This document shows, one piece after another, positions 25,636-33,785 of a stretch of DNA of 64,000 nucleotides. Source of the stretch: Streptomyces sp. RPA4-2 (GTDB lineage: Bacteria > Actinomycetota > Actinomycetes > Streptomycetales > Streptomycetaceae); the NCBI RefSeq assembly GCF_012273515.2, contig NZ_CP050975.2, positions 4,588,001 to 4,652,000 on the forward strand. The letters run 5' to 3'. Within the stretch, counting starts at the first letter, position 1. Every line of letters begins with the position of its first letter. The notes beneath the pieces were generated by a model. It did not search any database and was not told the DNA's origin. It worked only from the letters and a program-made list of their open reading frames with translations. A program made the translations under genes and the position numbers.

Positions 25636-27123
25636 GTGTCGGAGGCGCTCAACCCGGAGACCCCGGAAGCCGTGCTCGACGATGCCGCTGACGAAGCGGT
25701 CGAAGAAGAGCCGATCAAGCAGCGCAAGAACGGCCTGTACCCGGGCGTGTCCGATGAACTCGCCGAGAGCATGAAGTCCGGCTGGGCCGACACCGAGCTG
25801 CGCGGCCTGGAGCCGATCGCGCAGGCCGAGTACACCGCAGCCCGCCGCGCCGCACTCTCCGCGCGTTTCCCGGGCGACCGGCTGGTGGTCCCCGCGGGCA
25901 ACCTGAAGACCCGGTCGAACGACACGGAGTACCCCTTCCGTGCCTCGGTCGAGTACGCGTACCTGACGGGCAACCTGACCGAGGACGGCGTCCTGGTCAT
26001 GGAGCCGACGTCGGACGGGCACAAGGCGACGATCTACCTGCTGCCGCGCTCCGACCGGGAGAACGGCGAGTTCTGGCTGTCCGGCCAGGGCGAACTGTGG
26101 GTCGGCCGCCGCCACTCCCTCACCGAGGCCGAGCAGCTGTACGGCATCCCGGCGTCGGACGTCCGTGAACTGGCCGCGGCGCTGAAGGAGGCCACCGGTC
26201 CCGTCCGTGTCGTGCGCGGCTTTGACGCCGGCGTCGAGGCGGCCCTGACCGACAAGGTCACCGCCGAGCGCGACGAGGAGCTGCGGGTCTTCCTCTCCGA
26301 GGCGCGGCTGGTCAAGGACGAGTTCGAGGCCGGCGAGCTGCAGAAGGCCGTCGACTCGACGGTCCGCGGCTTCGAGGACGTCGTGAAGATCCTGGACAAG
26401 GCCGAGGCGACCAGCGAGCGCTACATCGAGGGCACCTTCTTCCTGCGCGCCCGCGTCGAGGGCAACGACATCGGCTACGGCTCCATCTGCGCCGCCGGAC
26501 CGCACGCCTGCACGCTGCACTGGGTGCGCAACGACGGACCGGTCCGCTCCGGCGACCTGCTCCTGCTGGACGCGGGCGTCGAGACGCACACCCTCTACAC
26601 CGCCGACGTCACGCGCACGCTGCCCATCGACGGCACGTACACCGAGATCCAGAAGAAGATCTACGACGCCGTGTACGAGGCCCAGGAGGCCGGTATCGCG
26701 GCCGTGCAGCCGGGCGCCAAGTACCGCGACTTCCACGACGCGGCGCAGCGGGTGCTGGCCGAGAAGGTCGTCGAGTGGGGTCTGGTCGAGGGCCCGGTCG
26801 AGCGCGTCCTCGAACTCGGTCTGCAGCGTCGCTGGACCCTGCACGGCACCGGCCACATGCTCGGCATGGACGTCCACGACTGCGCGGCCGCGCGGACCGA
26901 GACGTACGTGGAGGGCACGCTGGAGCCGGGCATGTGCCTGACCGTCGAGCCGGGTCTGTACTTCCAGGCCGACGACCAGACCGTCCCCGAGGAGTACCGC
27001 GGCATCGGCGTCCGCATCGAGGACGACATCCTGGTCACGCGGGACGGCAACCGGAACCTGTCGGAAGGACTGCCGCGGCGCTCCGACGAGGTCGAGGCGT
27101 GGATGGCCGCGCTGAAGGGCTGA
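25636..27123 (+). CDS. pepP: Xaa-Pro aminopeptidase (aminopeptidase P)
   Basis: This 495-residue M24B metallopeptidase removes an N-terminal residue next to proline. The N-terminal aminopeptidase-P domain spans about 35-190. The pita-bread catalytic domain has the expected di-metal ligands: Asp in LLLDAGVETHT, Asp in YTADVTRT, His in LHGTGHMLGMDVHDC, Glu in LTVEPGLYF and Glu in VRIEDDILVT. A 30-residue acidic N-terminal extension precedes the fold. The GTG start at 25636 follows AAGGAGG by 6 nt. It is cytoplasmic, monocistronic, and ends at a clear hairpin terminator. Confidence 0.95.
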   Translation: MSEALNPETPEAVLDDAADEAVEEEPIKQRKNGLYPGVSDELAESMKSGWADTELRGLEPIAQAEYTAARRAALSARFPGDRLVVPAGNLKTRSNDTEYPFRASVEYAYLTGNLTEDGVLVMEPTSDGHKATIYLLPRSDRENGEFWLSGQGELWVGRRHSLTEAEQLYGIPASDVRELAAALKEATGPVRVVRGFDAGVEAALTDKVTAERDEELRVFLSEARLVKDEFEAGELQKAVDSTVRGFEDVVKILDKAEATSERYIEGTFFLRARVEGNDIGYGSICAAGPHACTLHWVRNDGPVRSGDLLLLDAGVETHTLYTADVTRTLPIDGTYTEIQKKIYDAVYEAQEAGIAAVQPGAKYRDFHDAAQRVLAEKVVEWGLVEGPVERVLELGLQRRWTLHGTGHMLGMDVHDCAAARTETYVEGTLEPGMCLTVEPGLYFQADDQTVPEEYRGIGVRIEDDILVTRDGNRNLSEGLPRRSDEVEAWMAALKG

Positions 27124-27134
27124 TCCGCGACAGT

Positions 27135-27169
27135 ACGGCCGGGTACCCCCACGGGTGCCCGGCCGTTTT
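27135..27169 (+). terminator. terminator after pepP
   Basis: A 14-bp stem with one G-U pair (ACGGCCGGGTACCC and GGGTGCCCGGCCGT, 4-nt loop) is followed by TTTT, 12 bp after the pepP stop. Confidence 0.85.
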
Positions 27170-27241
27170 CGGTTCGCGGGGGTGACCCGGGCCTGTCCTG
27201 CCTGGCAGGGGGCGCGGTACTCGGAGGGAGGGCCCGGTTGC

Positions 27242-28615
27242 ATGGACGACTTCTGGTCCGGCGTCGGTGTGGATCTGCATCTGGAGCCGGACGTGGCGGC
27301 GGGCCGGCGGGCGGGGCTCGAACGCGCGCTGCGGGACGCGGTGCGCGAGGGACGGCTCGCGCCGGGCACCCGGTTGCCCGCGACGCGGCGGCTGGCGGCC
27401 GAGCTGGGCATCTCACGCGGCACCGCGAAGGGTGCGTACGACCAGCTGGTCGCCGAGGGATATCTGACGGCGCGGCAGGGATCGGGCACCGAGGTGGCGC
27501 TGTTGCCGGCCACCACTCCGGAGGCGTCCGAGGGAGCGGCACGCGCGCGTGCCCCTCGTCTCGATCTGCGGCCGGGCAGCCCGGACGTCGGCTCGTTCCC
27601 GGCCGCCGCCTGGCTGCGGGCGCTGCGCCGCGCGATCGCGACGGCGCCCTCCTCCGCGTACGGCTACGGGGATCCGCGCGGCCGGATCGAACTGCGCACG
27701 GCGCTGTCCGGCTATCTGGGACGGGCCCGGGGGGTGATCGCGCCGCCCGAGCGGATCGTGATCACTTCGGGGTACGTGCAGGGACTCGCGCTCCTCACCA
27801 GCGCGCTGGGCGGCGGAGTGGTCGCGATGGAGGACCCGGGGCTGCCCTTCCACCGGGACGTGGTGCGGCGGGGCGGCGGAACGGTGGTTCCGTTGCCGGT
27901 CGACGAACGGGGCGCCCGCCCGGAGGAGTTGGGGGCCGGCGGAGCCGGTGCGGCCGTCGTCACGCCCGCGCACCAGTACCCGACCGGGGTCACGTTGCAT
28001 CCGCGGCGCCGACGGGCGCTCACCGACTGGGCCCGCGCACACGGCGCGCTGATCGTCGAGGACGACTACGACGGGGAGTTCCGCTACGACCGGCAGCCCG
28101 TCGGCGCCCTCCAGGGGATGGCACCGGGCCAGGTCGCGTATCTCGGCACGGCCTCCAAGACGCTCGGGCCCGCGCTGCGGCTCGGCTGGATGGTCCTGCC
28201 GCCGCACCTGGTCGACGTGGTGACGGACGCGAAGCTGCACAGTGACCATCACACCGAGGTCATCGGCCAGTTGGCGCTGGCCGAGATGATCACCGGCCAC
28301 GCGTACGACCGCCATGTGCGCGCCTGTCGACTCCGCTATCGGCGGCGCAGGGACCAGCTCGTGGACCGGCTCGGAGCATCCCGGAGCGTGCGCGGGATCG
28401 CGGCCGGGCTGCACGCGCTGGTGGAGGTCACCGACGAGGCGGAGACGGTGGCGCGGGCGCGGGCGCTGGGGCTCGCGGTGGGGCGGCTCGGTGACCACTG
28501 GCACACGCCCGGGGCGGGTCGGCCGCAGGGGCTGGTCGTGGGGTACGGGACGCCACGGGAGCAGGTGTTCCCGGAAGCGCTGGAGGTGTTGGGGCGGGTG
28601 CTGGACGGGACGTGA
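27242..28615 (+). CDS. MocR/PdxR-family regulator (GntR helix-turn-helix plus aminotransferase domain)
   Basis: The protein has 457 residues. Residues about 12-80 are a GntR winged helix (TRLPATRRLAAELGISRGTA, GYLTARQGSGTEV). Residues about 100-455 are a fold-type I aminotransferase domain with the PLP lysine in GTASKTLGPALRLGW and the Asp of EDDYDGEFRYD. These regulators bind PLP or an amino-acid adduct and usually control a divergent or adjacent gene through direct repeats. An MFS transporter follows 232 bp downstream on the same strand, with a GATTGGG direct repeat before it. The target is therefore probably that transporter rather than vitamin B6 synthesis, since no pdx genes are present. 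Confidence 0.9.
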   Translation: MDDFWSGVGVDLHLEPDVAAGRRAGLERALRDAVREGRLAPGTRLPATRRLAAELGISRGTAKGAYDQLVAEGYLTARQGSGTEVALLPATTPEASEGAARARAPRLDLRPGSPDVGSFPAAAWLRALRRAIATAPSSAYGYGDPRGRIELRTALSGYLGRARGVIAPPERIVITSGYVQGLALLTSALGGGVVAMEDPGLPFHRDVVRRGGGTVVPLPVDERGARPEELGAGGAGAAVVTPAHQYPTGVTLHPRRRRALTDWARAHGALIVEDDYDGEFRYDRQPVGALQGMAPGQVAYLGTASKTLGPALRLGWMVLPPHLVDVVTDAKLHSDHHTEVIGQLALAEMITGHAYDRHVRACRLRYRRRRDQLVDRLGASRSVRGIAAGLHALVEVTDEAETVARARALGLAVGRLGDHWHTPGAGRPQGLVVGYGTPREQVFPEALEVLGRVLDGT

Positions 28616-28778
28616 GCGGCGGGCGGGGGCGGCGGACGAGGCTGTCCCCGCGCAGGCGGGGCTCCGCCCCGGAGAGGACGCGGCGCCCTCCCGGAGAGGC
28701 CGCGGCTCCGTCCCTCGGAGCACCCGGCTTCGCGGCACAGAGGTCGACCCCCGTCCCGCGAGGGCCTCGCGGGTGACC

Positions 28779-28811
28779 GATTGGGTCATGGATCGGCGCT
28801 GTGATTGGGCC
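28779..28811. promoter_or_regulatory. direct repeat GATTGGG(T/C)C upstream of the MFS gene
   Basis: GATTGGGTC at 28779 and GATTGGGCC at 28803 lie 24 bp apart, 37-69 bp before the MFS start. MocR-type regulators bind direct repeats spaced by about two helical turns, so this is a plausible site for the regulator encoded just upstream. Confidence 0.45.
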
Positions 28812-28847
28812 TGCCCAGGGGTCCACCGCGCTTCTAGGGTCGTTGTC

Positions 28848-30152
28848 ATGACGAACCCCCTCGTCCCGCCCGCGGGTCCCCGGCGCGTCCTCGCCCTGGC
28901 GCAGTTGGCCAACTCCGTAGGTGACGGCGCCTATTACGTGACCTCGGCGCTCTACTTCACGCACGTCGTCGGCCTCGCCCCCGCGCGCGTGGGGCTCGGG
29001 CTGACCCTCGCCTGGGCGGTCGGCTCCTTGGTGGGAGTGCCGCTGGGACGCCTCGCGGACCGGCGCGGGCCGCGCGGCACGGCCGTGCTGCTGGCGCTCG
29101 CCACCGGGCTCGCGGTGGCCTCGTTCCTCGTCGTACGCGGTTTCGTCCCCTTCGTCGCGGCGGCCTGCGCGTACGCCGCCGCGCAGTCGGGGCTGGCGGC
29201 GGCGCGGCAGGCGCTGCTCGCCGGCCTGGTCCCCGCCGGGGAGCGGACCGGGCTGCTCGCGCACCTCCAGTCGACGCTCAACGCCGGTCTGGCCGTGGGC
29301 GCGGGCCTCGGCGGACTCGCCCTGCACGCCGGGACACGGGCCGCGTATCTGGGGGTGTTCGCGCTGGACGCGGTGAGCTTCCTGCTCTGTGCGGCGCTGC
29401 TGCTGCGGCTGCCGTCCCCGCCGGCGGCCGGTGTGACCCGACGGCACGGGACCGGTGTCCTGCGCGACCGCCCCTACGTCCTCGTCACCCTGTTGAACAC
29501 CGTGCTGCTGCTGCGGATGCCGCTGCTCAGTCTGGGCGTCCCGCTGTGGATCACGGAGCGGACCTCGGCGCCCGCCTGGCTGGTCTCCGCGCTGTTCGTC
29601 CTCAACACCGCCGTGGTGATGGTCTTCCAGGTGCGGATGGCCCGCGGTGTCACGGGTCTCGCCTCGGCCACGCGCGCGATCCGCCGCTCGGGGTTCGTCA
29701 TGCTCGCGTCCTGCGCGGTGTTCGCCCTGTCGTCCGGCACCCCGCCGTGGGTCGCGGCCGGGATCCTCGTGGCGGGCGCGGTGCTCCAGGTCGTCGCCGA
29801 GATGCAGCAGTCGGCGGGCTCCTGGCAACTGGGGCTCGGCCTCGCCCCGGCCGACCGCGTGGGCGAGTACCAGGGATTCTTCGGCACCGGCGTCACGGTG
29901 GCCCGCACCATGGGCCCGCTGGTCCTGACGGCCCTGCTGGTGGGCTGGGGAACGCCGGGATGGCTGCTGCTCGGGGTCCTGATGCTGGGCGCGTCGTACG
30001 GGACGGGGCCGGCGGCGCGGTGGGCCGCCGCGCGTACGGCGGACGGGAACACGGGACGCGGCTGTGCGCGGGGCGGGGATTCCGGGACAGCCGTCGTCGC
30101 GGAGAACCGCCCGGTCAGACAGCCATCAAAGGCGCGTCTTCCCGCCACTTGA
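28848..30152 (+). CDS. MFS transporter, probable drug or metabolite exporter
   Basis: This 434-residue protein has 12 predicted membrane segments and the MFS loop signature GVPLGRLADRRGPRGTAV between helices 2 and 3. Orphan MFS exporters of this type are common in Streptomyces. It follows a MocR-type regulator and a direct repeat, which suggests effector-controlled expression. The C-terminal 40 residues are a soluble tail. Its stop lies 38 bp inside the convergent ATPase gene (30115-30570), so the two genes overlap tail to tail. The substrate is unknown. Confidence 0.88.
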   Translation: MTNPLVPPAGPRRVLALAQLANSVGDGAYYVTSALYFTHVVGLAPARVGLGLTLAWAVGSLVGVPLGRLADRRGPRGTAVLLALATGLAVASFLVVRGFVPFVAAACAYAAAQSGLAAARQALLAGLVPAGERTGLLAHLQSTLNAGLAVGAGLGGLALHAGTRAAYLGVFALDAVSFLLCAALLLRLPSPPAAGVTRRHGTGVLRDRPYVLVTLLNTVLLLRMPLLSLGVPLWITERTSAPAWLVSALFVLNTAVVMVFQVRMARGVTGLASATRAIRRSGFVMLASCAVFALSSGTPPWVAAGILVAGAVLQVVAEMQQSAGSWQLGLGLAPADRVGEYQGFFGTGVTVARTMGPLVLTALLVGWGTPGWLLLGVLMLGASYGTGPAARWAAARTADGNTGRGCARGGDSGTAVVAENRPVRQPSKARLPAT

Positions 30153-30570
30153 GAACCTTGTCGAAGCTGACCACCGCGCCGCCCCGCCCCGGCTCGTTGT
30201 CGAACCGGACGTGGTCGGCGAGCTCCTGGATCAGGCACAGCCCCCGCCCGTGCTCGGCGTCGGCGCGGGCCGGGCGGAGCGGCGGGCGGGCGCGTCCGGC
30301 GGGGAACCCCGGGCCGGAGTCGGCGACTTCGATGCGGCACTTCTCGCCGTCGAGGTAGGCGGTGACCCGGTAGGCCTCGGTGGCCGCGCCGTGCGCGGTG
30401 TCGCCGCCGTGCTCGACGGCGTTGGCGCAGGCCTCCGTGAGCGCGACGGAGAGGTCGTACGAGATGTCGGGGTCGACGCCCGCCGTCTCCATCGTGCCGA
30501 GCAACAGCCGTCTGGCGAGCGGAACGCTCGCAGCCTCGCGCCGCAGATGGAGTGACCACCAAATGCTCAT
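30115..30570 (-). CDS. RsbW-like anti-sigma/regulatory ATPase
   Basis: This 151-residue stand-alone GHKL ATPase has N-box VALTEACANAVEHG, G1 VADSGPGFP, G2 EHGRGLCLIQELAD and a GRGGAVVSFDKVL end. All ATP-binding boxes are intact, so it is probably a serine kinase acting on a STAS anti-anti-sigma protein. No partner gene is adjacent. It overlaps the MFS gene by 38 bp and is divergent from the copper locus. Confidence 0.88.
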   Translation of the reverse strand: MSIWWSLHLRREAASVPLARRLLLGTMETAGVDPDISYDLSVALTEACANAVEHGGDTAHGAATEAYRVTAYLDGEKCRIEVADSGPGFPAGRARPPLRPARADAEHGRGLCLIQELADHVRFDNEPGRGGAVVSFDKVLKWREDAPLMAV

Positions 30571-30803
30571 GCTCCAGCCTCCAGGCCGCGGCTCGACATA
30601 CCGTTACGTATTACCGCGAGTACCCGTGTGCAATCGCCCGGATGACGTGATGCCGCCCATACGGCGGATGCGTGCGCGTCAGGGAGGGTGTATGTGCGGA
30701 CGCTTTCGGCCATATGGCCACATTCCATGCGACACCTCGCGCCACGTCACCTTGCGGACCTGCCGTGGGGCGCGGGGGTGGCCAGTGCGATGATGGGGCC
30801 GCC

Positions 30804-31667
30804 ATGACTGCCCCCCACTCACGCAGGGCGCGCTCCGGACAAGAGCTCCGGATTCTGCGGGCCGCGGTGTTCGCCGCGGTCTGCGTCGTGCTGGCCGCGG
30901 CCGGTCATGGAATCGCCTCCTGTACGACCGTCCCGCTGTGGACTCTGGGCGCGGGCTTCCTCGGCGTCTTCGCCGTCGCCGCCCCCCTGGCGGGACGCGA
31001 GCGGGCGCTGCCGGGCATCGCGGCGGTGCTCGCCGTGGGACAGACAGCGCTGCACACGCTCTTCGGGCTCGGCGTGTCCGGATCCATGGCAACGGGCTCC
31101 GGCTCCATGACGATGACCGACGCGTCGCTCGTCCAGCGTGCCGCCCACATCGTGTGCGGCACGGCCGCGGCGGCGATCAGCCCCGCACAGGCCCAGAAGA
31201 TCCTGGCCGACGCGGGGCTCGACACGGGCACGACGCAGTCCATGCCCATGTCGTCGATGCCGTCGATGCCGTCGATGCCGTCGATGTCCGGGCATCACCC
31301 CGCGGACGCCGTGTCGTCCGCCGCGGGCTCCTCGATGGGGTTGCTGCCCTCCCTGCCCATGCTGCTCGGCCATGTCCTCGCGGCCGTCGCCGCCGGATGG
31401 GTGCTGCGCCACGGTGACATGGCGCTGCTCCGGCTCATGCGGCTGTCCGCGCACGGGGTCGCGGAAGGCGCGCTCGTACGGTCGTTGCGCGCCGCGCTCG
31501 CGCTCGTACGCGCCCTGCGGGCGGGACTCCCGGGGACTTCCGGCGCGGCACCGCGCACTCCGCGCCGCGCGCCGCGCGCCGCGCGCAAGCCACGCACCAT
31601 CGCCCTTCAGCACTCCGTCGTCCGGCGCGGACCGCCACGCTCCCCCGCTCTCGTCCTCGCTGCCTGA
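30804..31667 (+). CDS. integral membrane protein with Met/His-rich loop, start of copper locus
   Basis: This 287-residue protein has about five hydrophobic segments (for example LRAAVFAAVCVVLAAAGHGI and LGHVLAAVAAGWVL) and a basic C-terminus. Between segments lies an extracytoplasmic loop with a Met-rich repeat MPMSSMPSMPSMPSMSGHH, coded by perfect 9-bp tandem repeats of TCGATGCCG around 31254-31288. Methionine and histidine clusters of this kind bind Cu(I) or Cu(II). It precedes ycnI-, sco-, PCuAC-, copCD- and dtpA-type genes on the same strand, which supports a copper role. The family is unnamed to me. Confidence 0.78.
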   Translation: MTAPHSRRARSGQELRILRAAVFAAVCVVLAAAGHGIASCTTVPLWTLGAGFLGVFAVAAPLAGRERALPGIAAVLAVGQTALHTLFGLGVSGSMATGSGSMTMTDASLVQRAAHIVCGTAAAAISPAQAQKILADAGLDTGTTQSMPMSSMPSMPSMPSMSGHHPADAVSSAAGSSMGLLPSLPMLLGHVLAAVAAGWVLRHGDMALLRLMRLSAHGVAEGALVRSLRAALALVRALRAGLPGTSGAAPRTPRRAPRAARKPRTIALQHSVVRRGPPRSPALVLAA

Positions 31668-31813
31668 CACGGCGCACCGCTTCACGATCACGAAGGGGCC
31701 GCGCCGTGCGGCACGCGCGCGTGCCCGACGACGCCTCGCACGGGGTGCCGCTCCGCGGCTGTCGGCACGCACACCCCCTTCCTCATCGGACTGAAAGTGG
31801 AGTGTCCTCTTCT

Positions 31814-32545
31814 ATGAAGGCTTCCCGTATCGCCGCCGCCGGTGGCGTCGCCGCCTCGGCCGTTCTCGCCCTGTCCGTCCCCGCCTTCGCGCACGTCAGC
31901 GTCCAGCCGGAAGGCGCGGCCGCCAAGGGCGAGTACGCCGTCGTCGACTTCAAGGTCCCCAACGAACGTGACGACTCGGCGACCACCAAGGTCGAGGTGA
32001 ACCTCCCCACCGACCACCCGCTCGCGTCCGTCATGCCGCAGCCGCTCGACGGCTGGTCCGTGAAGGTCACCAAGAGCAAGCTGGCCAAGCCGCTCACCCT
32101 GCACGGCGAGCAGATCTCCGAGGCCGTCTCCAAGGTGACCTGGACCGCCACCGGCAAGGGCATCGAGCCGGGCTTCTTCCAGAAGTTCCCGCTCTCCATC
32201 GGCCAGCTGCCCGAGGACGCCGACGAGTTGGTCTTCAAGGCGATCCAGACGTACGACAACAAGGAGGTCGTGCGCTGGATCGAACCGCAGAAGGAGGGTG
32301 CGGAGGAGCCCGAGAACCCGGCTCCGGTCCTCGCGCTCTCCGCCGCGTCCGCGGACGGCCACCACGGTTCCGCCGCCCAGGACGCCTCCGACACCTCCAC
32401 CCCGGCCGCCAAGGACACCACCTCCGCCGCCTCACCCTCCGACACGGACACCACGGCCCGCGTCCTGGGCATCGTGGGCATCGTCGTCGGTGCGGCGGGC
32501 GTGGCGTACGGCGTCATGGCCGGCCGCCGGCGCGTCGACGCCTGA
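31814..32545 (+). CDS. YcnI-like copper-binding protein (DUF1775)
   Basis: The protein has 243 residues. The signal peptide is cleaved after Ala26, exposing His27 (AFA-HVSVQPEGA), the N-terminal histidine that forms the monohistidine copper site in YcnI. The DUF1775 beta-sandwich spans about 27-155, with TWTATGKGIEPGFFQKF. A disordered Asp/Ser/Thr-rich linker follows, then a C-terminal transmembrane helix (VLGIVGIVVGAAGVAYGVMA) with an RRR stop-transfer. It is an outer-surface copper chaperone or scavenger. It is followed by a long hairpin before sco. Confidence 0.9.
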   Translation: MKASRIAAAGGVAASAVLALSVPAFAHVSVQPEGAAAKGEYAVVDFKVPNERDDSATTKVEVNLPTDHPLASVMPQPLDGWSVKVTKSKLAKPLTLHGEQISEAVSKVTWTATGKGIEPGFFQKFPLSIGQLPEDADELVFKAIQTYDNKEVVRWIEPQKEGAEEPENPAPVLALSAASADGHHGSAAQDASDTSTPAAKDTTSAASPSDTDTTARVLGIVGIVVGAAGVAYGVMAGRRRVDA

Positions 32546-32566
32546 GGCCCACAGCACCCCTCCGTC

Positions 32567-32620
32567 GTGCACCGGCAGGTCGTACGCCCCCGTCAACGGC
32601 GTCGTACGACCCCGGTGCAC
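32567..32620. terminator. long hairpin between ycnI and sco
   Basis: The left arm GTGCACCGG-CA-GGTCGTACG pairs with the right arm CGTACGACC-CCGGTGCAC: 18 bp with a 2-nt bulge and a 16-nt loop. It lies 22 bp after ycnI and 32 bp before sco, so it could end the first transcript or attenuate read-through. Confidence 0.6.
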
Positions 32621-32651
32621 ACCGGAGCCCTCACATCTGGGACATTTTTCT

Positions 32652-33305
32652 ATGCGCAAGAAGACGTATGCCACTGCCGCCCTGTTCGCCGCCGCCGCAC
32701 TGACCCTTTCCGCCTGCGGCAGCGGTGACGACGGCAACAAGCCGATCGCCGACGTGTCCGCCGAGGCCGGATCGGAACGGGCCGCGACGGTCCTCGACCA
32801 GCCGTTCGAGAAGCCGGATCTCGTCCTCACCGACACCCACGGCAAGAAGTACGACTTCCTCGCGGAGACCAAGGGTCGCCCGACGCTGGTCTACTTCGGC
32901 TACACCCACTGCCCCGACGTCTGCCCCACGACGATGAGCAACCTCGCCGTCGCCAAGAAGCAGCTGCCGGAGGCCGAGCGGGACAAGCTCCGCGTCGTGT
33001 TCGTCACCACCGACCCGGGACGCGACACCCCCGCCGCGCTCGGCAAGTGGCTCAAGGGAATCGACCCCGCCTTCATCGGCCTGACCGGCGACTTCGCCAC
33101 CGTCCAGGCCGGTGCCCGGATCCTCCACATCACCATCGAGCCGACCACGAAGGACAAGAACGGCAAGCTCGTCTCCGTGCACGGCACCCAGGTCATCGCG
33201 TTCTCACCGAAGACCGACGCGGGCTATGTGCTGTACAGCGAGGCCGCCACCGTCGACGACTACACCAAGGACCTTCCCAAGCTGATCAAGGGGGAGAACC
33301 CGTGA
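32652..33305 (+). CDS. sco: Sco1/SenC-type copper metallochaperone lipoprotein
   Basis: This 217-residue lipoprotein (lipobox LSAC, Cys22) has a thioredoxin fold. Copper is bound by Cys87 and Cys91 (THCPDVCPTTM) and His177 (VSVHGTQV). In Streptomyces lividans, Sco delivers copper to cytochrome oxidase and to DtpA/GlxA in the extracytoplasmic space. Its stop overlaps the GTG of the next gene (GTGA), giving tight coupling to the PCuAC chaperone. It probably starts the sco-ecuC-copCD-dtpA transcript. Confidence 0.94.
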   Translation: MRKKTYATAALFAAAALTLSACGSGDDGNKPIADVSAEAGSERAATVLDQPFEKPDLVLTDTHGKKYDFLAETKGRPTLVYFGYTHCPDVCPTTMSNLAVAKKQLPEAERDKLRVVFVTTDPGRDTPAALGKWLKGIDPAFIGLTGDFATVQAGARILHITIEPTTKDKNGKLVSVHGTQVIAFSPKTDAGYVLYSEAATVDDYTKDLPKLIKGENP

Positions 33306-33772
33306 GGCGCTCCGTCGGAGCCGCGGCGGTCACGGCCGCGGCACTGGCGCTGACACTGGCGGGCTGCGGCTCGGACGACTCCGCGTCCTCCGCGTCCTCC
33401 AAGCCCGAACTGAAGGTCAGCGGGGTCTACATGCCCGCCCCCGTGACGGACACCATGGCGGCCGGGTTCTTCACCGTCACCAACTCCGGCGGCACCGACA
33501 CGCTCACCTCGGTCACCAGTGACCTCTCCGACGACGTCACGCTGCACTCCACCAAGGGCGGCGCGATGGAGGAGGAGACGTCGTTCGCCATACCCGCGGA
33601 CGGCACACTCGCCTTCGCGAGCGGCGGCAACCACATCATGTTCGAAAAGCTCACCCACAGACCCCGGGAGGGCGAGAAGGTGTCGCTGACGCTCCACTTC
33701 GCCAGGACCGGCACGGTGCAGGTCTCCATGCCGGTGAAGTCCGCGACATACAACCCGACGACCGGGCACTGA
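33302..33772 (+). CDS. ecuC: PCuAC-type extracytoplasmic copper chaperone (ECuC-like)
   Basis: This 156-residue lipoprotein (LAGC lipobox) is followed by a cupredoxin-like DUF461 domain. Copper ligands of the H(M)X10MX21HXM type are recognisable around VYMPAP, HSTKGGAMEEE and GGNHIMFEKL. It accepts Cu(I) and passes it to Sco. The GTG start overlaps the sco stop. Order and coupling match the S. lividans ecuC-sco system. Confidence 0.92.
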   Translation: MRRSVGAAAVTAAALALTLAGCGSDDSASSASSKPELKVSGVYMPAPVTDTMAAGFFTVTNSGGTDTLTSVTSDLSDDVTLHSTKGGAMEEETSFAIPADGTLAFASGGNHIMFEKLTHRPREGEKVSLTLHFARTGTVQVSMPVKSATYNPTTGH

Positions 33773-33785
33773 GGGAGGGATCACC

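Noticed and set aside
25621..27516. 631-residue minus-strand frame over pepP
   Set aside because: Antisense shadow with no recognisable fold. The plus strand encodes a complete M24B enzyme.
31254..31288. CRISPR-like short repeats
   Set aside because: They are 9-bp coding repeats (MPS) without spacers, and no cas genes are present.
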